Translations under genes and position numbers: made by a program
DNA from: Liolophura sinensis
Lineage: Eukaryota; Mollusca; Polyplacophora; Chitonida; Chitonidae
Assembly: GCF_032854445.1 (NCBI RefSeq)
Contig: NC_088304.1
Location: 17,151,850-17,215,849 of the forward strand
Reading direction: 5' to 3'
DNA length: 64,000 nt
Shown: positions 50,221 to 57,699 of the stretch, piece after piece
Numbering within the stretch: position 1 is the first letter of the stretch
Layout: each line of letters starts with the position of its first letter
The notes under the pieces: model-generated
Seen by the model: only the letters and a program-made list of their open reading frames with translations
Told to the model about the DNA's origin: nothing
The model's database searches: none

Positions 50221-51401
50221 GCCGATACCAACCCCAGCGACGACGATGGCTGTCTTCTCCGCATCGTGATTCTTTTGCTTTGGAAATAGGGGTTCTTGTT
50301 TGCAACATGCTGAACGCGCGCGGTGGGTGGTGGGACGCTTTCTTGTGGCTCAACGATCCCGTGGGAAGGTGCACGCTTGTGCAAAGTGGGCGGCACTTTA
50401 GCGTTCACTCCCTCATTGGCGCCTAGCTTCTGGTCCTCTGTGGCCACGACGATTTTGTTGTTGTAGTTCGCCACATGACCGATCTGCAGAAGCATGTAGC
50501 TGGGGGCCATATATAGGCCTATGTCATACACAAAGTCTACAGCGCTTCCGGCATACTGTAGCACGTCATAGTAGCGTTTGATTGCAGACGGAAGGTCGAT
50601 CGGAGAGGAAATGGCGTCTTCAACGTTCACGGCAAACTTTTTTTGCGCGTCGAAGGCTGTGCCCGTGCCTAGAATACGCGCCCTTGTTTGCGCTTGGGCA
50701 CCTAAAACAGCCCACACGTATGTCCGGATGGAATCGTTTAGGCGCTCTACGCCCGGCTGCGTGAATCCTTGGGATTTTTCAACAATGAACGACGCCCAAG
50801 CCTCCTCGGCGTCCTGCTCGATGTAGTCGACGTGGAGCGCTCTAGGCTTTCTAGAGAACGACATCCTGCTCGGGTCGAAGGTCCCATCGACAATGGGGCA
50901 GTAGCTCGTTCTCGTGATATAGAAATATGCCACTCCGAGGCCGTGATTCACCCCCCTGCGCCTCCGGTCTGTATGCCCATCTACGCGGAACTCCCTACAA
51001 ATCCTCTCATAGGCCCTCTCGTCGTAGGGGTTTTTGAATGTCGCCCACGCTCTGTCTTGCGGCAGGTTGGCCTGGATCTCTTCCAAGATCCGCCTAACTT
51101 GGTAATACACATGGAACGTGTACAGGGCCCTTATTCGTTGGTCGGGGGCGAGAAGATGGTCTTTTGCAGAGACGCCACAGCCCGTGGTTGCGCACCAGAC
51201 CGCGAAGTTCACTTGGTTCTGCCAGAGTTGCATAGGATTGGTGTCCCAGGCCCGAACAATGTCATTGCTGGTTATCTTTGGCAGCCGGTACTTGGCCAAC
51301 ACATCTGTGAACTGGACTGGAAAGGCCTTCTTTTCATCGATGTAGATGTCAAATTGCGTGAGCTGCTCTCCTTGGGTTTGGATACTATGAAATGCCGGCA
51401 T
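50194..51401 (-). pseudogene. Conserved Polinton virion-module protein (~400 aa), C-terminal frameshift
   Basis: ATG 51,401 (MPAFHSIQTQGEQLTQFDIY) leads a long open frame with RAWDTNPMQLWQNQVNFAVW, ERLNDSIRTYVWAVLGAQAQ and PIDLPSAIKRYYDVLQYAGS, which I recognise from Polintons but cannot assign to a function. The frame as read runs to TGA 50,184 with an odd arginine/cysteine-rich tail. In the alternative frame from ~50,275 the tail reads KTAIVVAGVGIGLLLLWTMR and stops at TAA 50,194, a membrane anchor of the kind I expect here. I infer a single indel near 50,270-50,290. It is divergent from the gene at 51,446 (44 bp apart) and converges on the 48,892 gene. Confidence 0.7.
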
Positions 51402-51445
51402 TGTAAGTGGCCTCTCTATTGAACCTGTAAGCCTCGCTGTTCATC

Positions 51446-52087
51446 GTGGCTAAGATGTTCATCACATTGATTGACATTCTAAATGGGGCACAGCACACGC
51501 TGCCTCATGCCCTTAACAACCTCGACGGCCGCCTTAAAACCGCCCTTCGCGAGATAAAATTCTACCCGAACTGGGTGAATATCCCCACCGCAGTGGGCTT
51601 CTTGCTTGAGGGCAAACATGTTGAAGTGCGGGCGGGCTACTACAATGTCTGTATGCTGGACAAGGGTATATTCCGCCCTCATGGGGTTTCTCTGGAAATA
51701 AATGAAGCTACGGGCCGCCTAGTCCTTACCCTCCCTAGAAATGCCATCATAACGCTCCTAGAGCTTGCCCCCATCTTAGGGTTCTCCAACCGGAATATGC
51801 CTAGAGAGGGGACTGTGGAAGTTGATAAGCCATCTAACTTGGTCCCGCAAAAAGAAGCCTTCGTGCATTTAGATGAACTGAGCACCTCAGAAAACGTGAG
51901 AATAACCTCAGGTTTCAGTGGCGGTTCCACACTACTTCAGGCCATCGCCGTGACTGGTGAAGGGATAAACTGCGGGAAGACGGTTTCATTTCCCAACCCA
52001 CAGTACAAAACCTTGCGCGCCGACTATATAACGTACTTGACCGTGGCGCTTTTAGACAAAGACGGCAAGTATATGAATGTAGGGTAA
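51446..52087 (+). CDS. Candidate minor capsid (penton-like) protein, 213 aa, intact frame
   Basis: An open frame from ATG 51,446 (MAKMFITLIDILNGAQ) to TAA 52,085. Blocks REIKFYPNWVNI, GYYNVCMLDKGIFRPHGVSL, ELAPILGF, FVHLDELSTSENVRI and TVSFPNPQYKTLRADYITYL resemble the single-jelly-roll minor capsid family of Polintons, in which an N-terminal strand region, an LGF-type turn and a VHxDE-like strand recur. I base this on pattern memory. An alternative is another beta-rich structural protein. No lesion is present. A second ATG at 51,455 could be the true start. It is 23 bp upstream of the next rightward gene. Confidence 0.55.
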   Translation: MAKMFITLIDILNGAQHTLPHALNNLDGRLKTALREIKFYPNWVNIPTAVGFLLEGKHVEVRAGYYNVCMLDKGIFRPHGVSLEINEATGRLVLTLPRNAIITLLELAPILGFSNRNMPREGTVEVDKPSNLVPQKEAFVHLDELSTSENVRITSGFSGGSTLLQAIAVTGEGINCGKTVSFPNPQYKTLRADYITYLTVALLDKDGKYMNVG

Positions 52088-52110
52088 CTCAGTGCTACCC
52101 TAGAAATACA

Positions 52111-52933
52111 ATGAGTATGGTGGACGCGGCCGGTCCCAGGTCTGTGTGCCTGTTTTTAAGCGACTTGGCTGATGTGTCGGAGTTTGAACTTCAAGGCCAG
52201 GAAGGTAAAATCTACGCCTTCCAGTTTCAAAGTGGCAAGTACAGCCGCAAAAAGATTACGCGGGGTGGGGGGGCAAGCAGAACCTGCCACGTTTGCTTCC
52301 CTTCAAGATGTCTCATCCTCTGCAGAGCAAGAGCGCAGGTCGCCGTCTGAGGTGATTGAAGAACAAAAATTCTCATTAATTCGCCTTGAAGACCGCTTTG
52401 TTCTTACCAGAGCTCGCGAGCCGGATTGGTTGATAGATATAAAGGTGACCCCGATGTCGGTCTAGATCACCGGGTCCGAAGTGAAAAAAGTTTTCAACTC
52501 CGCAGCCTCTTTCGTGTCGTACGTACCAACCAGCGCCTGTCATATAGCTATGGAAGGAGGAGGTTACTTCACACTAACTGCGGCGCCGGGTGTAGAGACC
52601 GTGCTTCTTAACGACACACTACTAGAAAACCCTGGATCTATGCTTATCTTCGACATCATACTTGGCACGGCCTCTCGTAGCACTACCAACTTGATTTCCG
52701 GGGTGAAGCTAAAGTGGTCTGCAAATCACGACGGAAAGGAGCTCAGAATTATTATCAAAATACAGGCCCAGGGGATACCAATCATCAAGAGCTCTCTCGA
52801 GGGTATACGAATCGGCATGGCGGAGACTTCAAATTTCGGGGTAATCTATTTGGAGTCCGGTATAAGACTTCGCCGCTTTCGTGTTAGTAGCCCCGATGAC
52901 AATTTAGCGCTAACCGACGTTATTGATTCGTAG
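52111..52933 (+). pseudogene. Unrecognised virion-module protein (~270 aa), frameshift plus TAG
   Basis: ATG 52,111 (MSMVDAAGPRSVCLFLSDLA) begins frame 1, which fits EGKIYAFQFQSGKYSRKK. At the G7 run 52,267-52,273 the sensible reading passes to frame 2 (AEPATFASLQDVSSSAEQER, FSLIRLEDRFVLTRAREPDW). TAG at 52,463-52,465 interrupts frame 2, which continues GSEVKKVFNSAASFVSYVPT to TAG 52,931. The second half is beta-strand-like (YFTLTAAPGVETVLLNDTLL, LRIIIKIQAQGIPIIKSSLE). The homopolymer explains the frameshift. I do not recognise the family. Placement among capsid genes suggests a structural or fibre-type protein. Confidence 0.55.
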
Positions 52934-52943
52934 GACGGACAAT

Positions 52944-53624
52944 ATGGGGCGGCTGTACCCGACGATCACGGATGAAGACTCCTTGCCGACGATTACGGAT
53001 GACCATCCCTTGGCCCCGACCGCGCCGACCATTATGGTTCAAAACCCCTTGGCCCCGACCGCCGCCGCCGGAGAGCGTGACATATCAGCGAAATACAGAA
53101 TCAGCTTGAATCTGAGCGAGATCTCCGTCGGGCCTTGCACAAAAAGTACCTACGCGGTGTCTTAGCCGCCGAGGTCCTTGATTCAGCCATGCTCACGGTC
53201 AGTTTGGGACTAGGGGTTGCAGGCGTGGGACTACTTACAACAATAATTGCAGCCCCTGCTGTCTTGGCCATGGAAGCTGCGGCCCTAGCTTGCGGTGTCT
53301 TAAATATCGCCGGAAAATTCGTTAGCCGCCGACTTCAGGCAAAGGCCAAGAAACATAACGATATACAGCTGTTGGCTGAGGCCAAACTTAACAGCATCCG
53401 TGCGCAGGTATCTACGGCATTATCTGATGGTGTTATTTCGGACGTAGAGTTCAAGCAAGTCGTTCAGGAGCTCAAGAACTACTCTGATCTGCAGCAGGAG
53501 ATACGCGCTAAGTCTCGTAAGGCATTCAACGCCGTAGAGATCGATGAAAGCACGAAAAAAACAGCTTATAGATCGCGGCCGAAAACTAGCTCGGCAAGAG
53601 CTTAAAAACGCTCTTTCCGAATGA
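52944..53624 (+). pseudogene. Conserved Polinton membrane protein, two frameshifts
   Basis: The start ATG 52,944 (MGRLYPTITDEDSLPTITDD) opens with a short tandem peptide (TITDxD and PLAPTA repeats). The frame changes near 53,125 to KKYLRGVLAAEVLDSAMLTV, then two membrane-type segments (GLGVAGVGLLTTIIAAPAVL, MEAAALACGVLNIAGKFVSR), a helical region (KHNDIQLLAEAKLNSIRAQV, VISDVEFKQVVQELKNYSDL) and a second frame change at the A7 run 53,555-53,561 to RQELKNALSE and TGA 53,622. The central part is a protein I have seen in many Polintons, function unassigned. It is the last gene before the right non-coding end. Confidence 0.7.
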
Positions 53625-53990
53625 TGTTCTGGGGAGGTGCCCAGGGCAAACCTCATGCTATGTCTCGAGAGCATTAGCATTAGCCAGGATCTGACAATAG
53701 GGCGTCCAAAAGGCCGGGGGTTTGGGGACCGCCGCTTGAGGCCCCCGTAAATAAGCAGGGGGCCTGCCCCAGGAGACATTTTATCGGCACTGTATCATTG
53801 AAAATCAAGACTTTTTAATAGCTTTAATTGCTATTATATCTCTGGAAAGAATGTATTACTATTGGACCCCAAGAAATTGACAGTTTTTAGTGGCACCCAA
53901 TATATCACACTTTTCCCATCAATGACTGACACTGAGTGCGAATCACTAAAAGAGTACATTAATTTTATATTAAACTATGTAAGGTTACAA
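53625..53990. other. Non-coding sequence after the last Polinton gene
   Basis: The first ~150 bp are GC-rich (GGCCGGGGGTTTGGGGACC, CAGGGGGCCTGCCCCAGGAG) and probably still Polinton. From ~53,790 the sequence becomes AT-rich like the host flanks. I could not align it with the terminal repeat units. The composition change may mark the edge of an insertion. Confidence 0.5.
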
Positions 53991-54017
53991 TCTGTTATGC
54001 TTTGGACAACCAAGTGT

Positions 54018-54560
54018 GAAACAGGAGGTAGAAAGACAAATTGAACTGTAAAATACACAATTCAATACAGATGCAAGGAAAACAATGTCAATTTGGCACA
54101 GTAGTTCTGACAGTTCAAGTGTGAATGCTGTGAATCAGGAGGTAGAAATAAATAAACTGTGAACAATAAAATACACAAAAATACATATAAAAGGAAAACA
54201 ATCAAAATGCATGGTAATTTGGCACAGCAGGTGCATGTCATTCACAGTTACACTACTTCACATTAAAATGCAACGGAACCAAATCAGAATACAGTATACA
54301 TAGCTCTCACAACTGAGACTGAGAACAGGCAAAATTATCACCACTGAATCTGTGACTGTCACTCACTAAAAAGAGTAGTGTCACCAATCACCATACGATT
54401 TGAGCAGCTAAGTCACAGTAGGTAGAAAAAAACTTTGTAAAATACAAAAAACAAAACAAAACAAGAAACAATTCAAATACATGTACTATCAGTCACATAT
54501 CTATGTCGAGAAATTAACTTTTGGCACAGTGACACAGTAGTGCATGTCAAACATCATTTC
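54018..54560. repeat. Degenerate ~115-280-bp spaced repeats, A-rich
   Basis: Three blocks share an ordered set of words: GGAGGTAGAAA (or CAGTAGGTAGAAA), AACTGTAAAATACA, AAGGAAAACAAT and AATTTGGCACAG. They start at about 54,022, 54,137 and 54,415. This is a decayed tandem or interspersed repeat with no coding potential. Confidence 0.6.
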
Positions 54561-54854
54561 TGTCATCTGACTACATATATGAATACACTTTGAAAACTTA
54601 CATGTTGGAAAAATGTTCACAATCTAGTTTGCATACATATAATGTTAATACGCTTTGAAACAGTGTACTGGTCTGTGGGCTGGGACTCGCCGTGCCTGCC
54701 GCGGGCTTAATGGGACTCCTACCTCGTGGGTCGTCTACAATTTCTTCATCGCCGTCACTCTCACTGATTACGAGCGCTAATGCAGACAACAACAACAAAA
54801 CAACCTCACTTATGTTTCGATGGAACGATCTTGAATATATTTATTTTGTTTTTA

Positions 54855-55085
54855 ACCCCCCCCCCCCCAAAAAAAAAATGTTGATTCAAAATTTTCCCCG
54901 TCCAAAATACCCCTTTTGGCTGGATTGCCCGTCCAGTTGGACGGGTGGACGGGTGTCTGGCTAACCTGGTTCCTGGGGGTAAAAAAGTCTGCCCAGTGTG
55001 GGGCTCGAACCCATGGTGCAAAAAAGCGAAAGGCCTGGTTTATAGCTCAACCTGTTACCAATTAATCACCACCCTAACGGCGGGC
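54855..55085 (-). mobile_element. Possible tRNA-derived SINE fragment
   Basis: On the minus strand a tRNA-like stretch (TGGTGATTAATTGG, then ATGGGTTCGAGCCCC as a good B-box) is followed by ~120 bp including the perfect hairpin CCCGTCCAGTTGGACGGG (about 54,928-54,945) and a homopolymeric tail region (C/A run at 54,858-54,879 on the plus strand). The layout suggests a second SINE family, unrelated to the three copies elsewhere. No target duplication was identified. Confidence 0.4.
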
Positions 55086-55134
55086 TCCGGATTTTTTGCG
55101 CTAGCGACCCACCGTTAGGGGGGGTTAATTGGCG
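55058..55134. repeat. Imperfect inverted repeat (arms ~22 bp)
   Basis: CCAATTAATCACCACCCTAACGG (left arm) is mirrored by CCGTTAGGGGGGGTTAATTGG (right arm) around a ~31-nt spacer, with CCCTAACGG/CCGTTAGGG at 55,073-55,081 and 55,113-55,121 perfect. It could fold into a long hairpin or be a remnant of a foldback element. It overlaps the tRNA-like head just described. Confidence 0.7.
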
Positions 55135-55690
55135 CTGACACATCCCACTACCTTTGGGCCATCTACAACACCCCTTGGTAAGGTCTCTGCCTCCGAAACT
55201 GTCGAAAGTTGCAGAGATTCCTTAGAAGTGCGTAGAGCCCGGCGCCATATGCAGGTAATGTATTCATATACTACATATACAGGAGACCAAATCCGGATTT
55301 GAGCTAGCAAACATCCCCTTATATATGTAGCATACGAATACACCCCTTACACACAGCGCCTTTCCCACCTCTGTCAGCCGAAGGACTTTTCCGCATAAAC
55401 AAAATATCTCCAATCCTCCTAAAATACTGCATCTTATCAAACAAGACACGCTGAAAAAGACTGTCACATTTATTTTTCATAAAAACCCGTAGTTTAAGCC
55501 CCTATCCTGGGGAGAAAATCAGCTGAATCACCCTGTTGTGCAACACAGCCGACCTATATATAGGCTATACGCCTTATCTGTTAAATGCCAACTAGGTTGC
55601 CTCATATCAATGTGTGTGTGTAAGCAAGACTTGTAAATAAGCGTGTACGCCTTGGCTGGGAGGCGCCTAAGGGGGGGGGGGGTTATGGGG
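55135..55690. other. AT-rich non-coding stretch ending in G-runs
   Basis: No recognisable gene. It includes a short TG run near 55,611 and long G homopolymers at about 55,672-55,683 and 55,701-55,709. It lies just inside the right terminal repeat of the core Polinton. Confidence 0.5.
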
Positions 55691-55694
55691 GAAG

Positions 55695-55867
55695 CAGGGA
55701 AGGGGGGGGTGGGAGCCTGTATTTTGTTATGGGAGGGCCCCAAGGGGAGGGTGCGCCAGAACCTATACTCTGTATACTAGAACTTCTGGGCCTCGCCGGG
55801 AATAGGGGCTGGGGGCCTCTATTTACCAAGGGGAGGGTGTGCCAGAACCGGCATTGTGTATACTACT
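55695..55867 (-). repeat. Right terminal inverted repeat of core Polinton (two tandem units)
   Basis: Read on the minus strand from 55,867: unit 1 is AGTAGTATACACAATGCCGG...CCCAGAAGTTCT (89 bp, to 55,779), and unit 2 starts at 55,778 as AGTATACAGAGTATAGG. These match the left units at 40,177 and 40,266 in order and length. Similarity in unit 2 fades after ~80 bp, where C-runs appear. Confidence 0.85.
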
Positions 55868-56501
55868 GCACTCCATTTACAGCCCACCCTGACCTTCGCT
55901 GTGTCCATTTTTCTAGCACCTCCTGGATGGTGGGGAAGGCCTTATCTAGAGCCCCATCAATGTCACCGACCTCTAGGAGGGCCTCCTGTTTGCTGCGGAG
56001 TACTGGGCTGGTATACTCTTCACTGCCATCGGCGTGGGACTTTCGCACCTGAACCCTAAGGCCTAGTTGGAACTTAACCCCGTTGAGTGCCCGGATCTCA
56101 TCTTCTAGCTTCTGGCGAATACTAGCTCGAATTTATTCTAAGAAGGCTATTGGGTCCGTCCAAACACCTTCGGGTACGTCCATCTGCCAGACCCGGAGGA
56201 GATTCCTTATGGTCCTGCCGGTGTTAATGAATTCTAGTTTCTTTTCACCCTGTATTCCACCTAGCAATTCATCCAACTCCTCGTTACTGAGGAAGTTCTT
56301 GTTGTCTTGCTTCAACTCCTCGTTACTTCGGGAGTTCTTGCTGTCTTGCAGCCGCTTCCACTCAGCCACAGCCGTTTTATACCTGTCGAGGATCCCCTGC
56401 AGTTCTTCCAAGGCAATGCGGGACCGTGGGTACTTTGGCCGCACACCTAGGAGTGCCTCAAACTCCTCCCGAAGTGCTCTGGCCTTTTGATGGTGCTTCA
56501 T
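55868..56501 (-). pseudogene. polB (partial): PolB N-terminal fragment in inverted arm (copy 3)
   Basis: ATG 56,501 (MKHHQKARALREEFEALLGV) corresponds to the starts at 38,616 and 40,732. The frame covers the coiled domain with a single SNEELKQD unit, meets TAA at 56,133-56,135 (where the other copies have GAA) and continues in the same frame to KAFPTIQEVLEKWTQRRSGW. It stops abruptly at 55,868, where the core terminus AGTAGT begins. Everything from the ARYQPLRGG region onward is absent. Confidence 0.85.
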
Positions 56502-56823
56502 GGTACGCGCCGATATCTGCGTTATACTTAATTACACCGACTCTCTGATTGTAAATTTCGATAGCCGCCAGCCGTTTGAACTCGTCCAAGAAAGCCTTGA
56601 GCCTCCGCTTCCTTTCACTCGTCTGGACCCTATTATGTCCGCAGGCCATGCAAAGCCGAAATCGGTTTTTAACGCCCCGACCACAGCTAATACATGGCTG
56701 GGTGCCAGGACCCTTCCGCAGACGGTATAGGTGAACCCCACTGTACTCCCCCAGACATCTCTTACCACAGAGCTCTGTGGTACCGATGAGAAGCCACCGG
56801 CAATTATTGCGACCCTTGAGCAT
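56458..56823 (-). CDS. Cysteine-rich (zinc-ribbon-like) ORF, copy 3, uninterrupted
   Basis: ATG 56,823 (MLKGRNNCRWLLIGTTELCG) opens the only one of three copies free of internal stops. Cysteines: NNCRW, ELCGKRC, then CISCGRGVKNRFRLCMACGH, a CxxC-x(11)-CxxC ribbon-like pair, followed by a basic helix (TSERKRRLKAFLDEFKRLAA). Where the other copies end (EIYN then TAG) this one has CAG, so the frame reads on to 56,458 and overlaps the start of the PolB fragment. Preservation may be chance. Function is unknown. Confidence 0.55.
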   Translation of the reverse strand: MLKGRNNCRWLLIGTTELCGKRCLGEYSGVHLYRLRKGPGTQPCISCGRGVKNRFRLCMACGHNRVQTSERKRRLKAFLDEFKRLAAIEIYNQRVGVIKYNADIGAYHEAPSKGQSTSGGV

Positions 56824-56975
56824 GTTGTTGCCTTGCAGTTTCTTTTCACCCTGCTTTCCACCTAGCACTTCATCCAACTCCTCGTTACTGGTTGAGTTCT
56901 TGTTGCCTTGCTTCCCAGGCGTTTTATACCTGTCGAGGAACCCCTGCAATTCTTCCAAGGCAATGCGAGACCGTG
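56824..56975 (-). pseudogene. Displaced PolB coiled-domain fragment
   Basis: On the minus strand from ~56,975 the words CCACGGTCTCGCATTGCC and FLDRYKT...SNEELDEVLGG repeat part of the PolB N-terminal domain, but lie upstream of the cysteine-rich ORF and in frame with it. The normal order is the reverse, so this is a local rearrangement. The 5' join to the terminus at ~56,977 is within a CACCC/TACCC-like word, suggesting microhomology. Confidence 0.7.
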
Positions 56976-56977
56976 GG

Positions 56978-57007
56978 TGCGCCAGAACCTATACTCTGTA
57001 AACTACT
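56978..57007 (-). repeat. Outer right Polinton terminus (30 bp)
   Basis: The minus strand reads AGTAGTTTACAGAGTATAGG then TTCTGGCGCA, the first 30 bp of the terminal unit, joined directly to PolB sequence. The remaining terminal text is deleted. The following hexamer TCTTGG does not match the hexamer left of 38,117. Confidence 0.8.
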
Positions 57008-57039
57008 TCTTGGATGAGAAGGCTACTTCTCGCGAAACG

Positions 57040-57360
57040 AAAATGGCAAAGTGTAAGTTTATGTCAAAATGACCTGGAAGATTGTCCACTTTATGTGGCA
57101 AATATATTCCACAAATAACAATAAGAATAAACAACCCTTTCTGGGTAGATACACTAAAGGCATGGGAAACGTTTACACAAAAAATGGATAATAAATACAT
57201 TAGAAATATACTTGATGAACACTCATGGTACAACCCCTGCATTCGGGAGCCGAGTTTTTTCATTTCCCAGTGGTACGCAAATAATATAAGGTTTTTTTGA
57301 GGGACCTAGTAAAACCGGACAGGCACAAGAGAATTTTACTCAGATTTAGGATTAGGGTTA
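57040..57360 (+). pseudogene. LINE ORF2 fragment (post-RT region)
   Basis: The frame 57,082-57,300 encodes NNPFWVDTLKAWETFTQK, SWYNPCIREPSFFISQWYAN and NNIRFF, matching the region after the reverse-transcriptase palm of L1-like LINEs (NPFWKDV-type, W-rich). A TGA at 57,298 ends the frame, and a continuing -1 frame reads DLVKPDRHKR. Only ~100 residues remain. It is in the same orientation as the C-terminal piece at 58,250. Confidence 0.7.
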
Positions 57361-57699
57361 ATCAGAAGGCGTTGATGGAATAATCTTCACATAAAATTTT
57401 TAGCGGTAATAACTTATGCAGCTGATTGAATTTCTCACATGACACATAAGGATCTAACAAATGCTAGTAGCCGAATTATGTACGCGCCGGACAGGAAGGA
57501 GCCTTCAGTAGGCCTATATTGCTATCCTGGTAAGGATAGATCACAATGTCAGAGCTGAAACTAGCTAGCAGACCATCAATATACAGTTTAGTGAATGAGA
57601 AAGATCGGGCTTGCTCTTTCATAATGTCTGCATGCAGTTGTATTCATACAACAACAAGCATAGGTCAGGCAGAGAAAGGGGAGGGGGCGGGTCACAATT

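Larger units (their letters stand above)
40177..55867. mobile_element. Core Polinton/Maverick element, 15.7 kb
   Basis: Ends are AGTAGT... at 40,177 and ...ACTACT at 55,867, with inverted terminal repeats of about 170 bp made of two tandem units (89 bp plus ~80 bp). AGT/ACT termini, 15-20 kb size and 6-bp target duplications are typical of Polintons. The flanking hexamers GCAACC (40,171-40,176) and GCACTC (55,868-55,873) agree at 4 of 6 positions, compatible with a decayed target duplication. Gene order: cysteine-rich ORF and PolB rightward; integrase, small proteins, ATPase and capsid protein leftward; further virion genes to the right. Almost every gene is broken, so the copy is dead. About 2 kb of AT-rich sequence between the last gene and the right terminus may be a later insertion. 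Confidence 0.8.
38117..57007. mobile_element. Composite Polinton/Maverick locus (nested elements)
   Basis: An 18.9-kb GC-richer block lies between AT-rich flanks. It begins AGTAGTATACAG at 38,117 and ends CTGTAAACTACT at 57,007. It holds a complete gene set of a Polinton (protein-primed PolB, integrase, ATPase, capsid genes) at 40,177-55,867. Outside that core are a forward left-arm piece (38,117-40,176) and an inverted left-arm piece (55,868-57,007). The six bases outside the outer ends (TACATG left, TCTTGG right) do not match, so a simple outer insertion is not proven. Confidence 0.85.

Noticed and set aside
53625-53790. GC-rich stretch as an alternative right Polinton terminus
   Set aside because: It lacks the AGT/ACT end and the GGTTCTGGCGCAC word of the terminal units. 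The true right terminus is recognisable at 55,778-55,867.
54985-55078. Functional tRNA gene on the minus strand
   Set aside because: A B-box is present, but the D-arm and anticodon region do not fold into a proper cloverleaf and the sequence continues into a SINE-like body.
38111-57013. 6-bp target duplication of the outer composite
   Set aside because: TACATG (left) and TCTTGG (right) do not match, so I do not claim a single outer insertion event.
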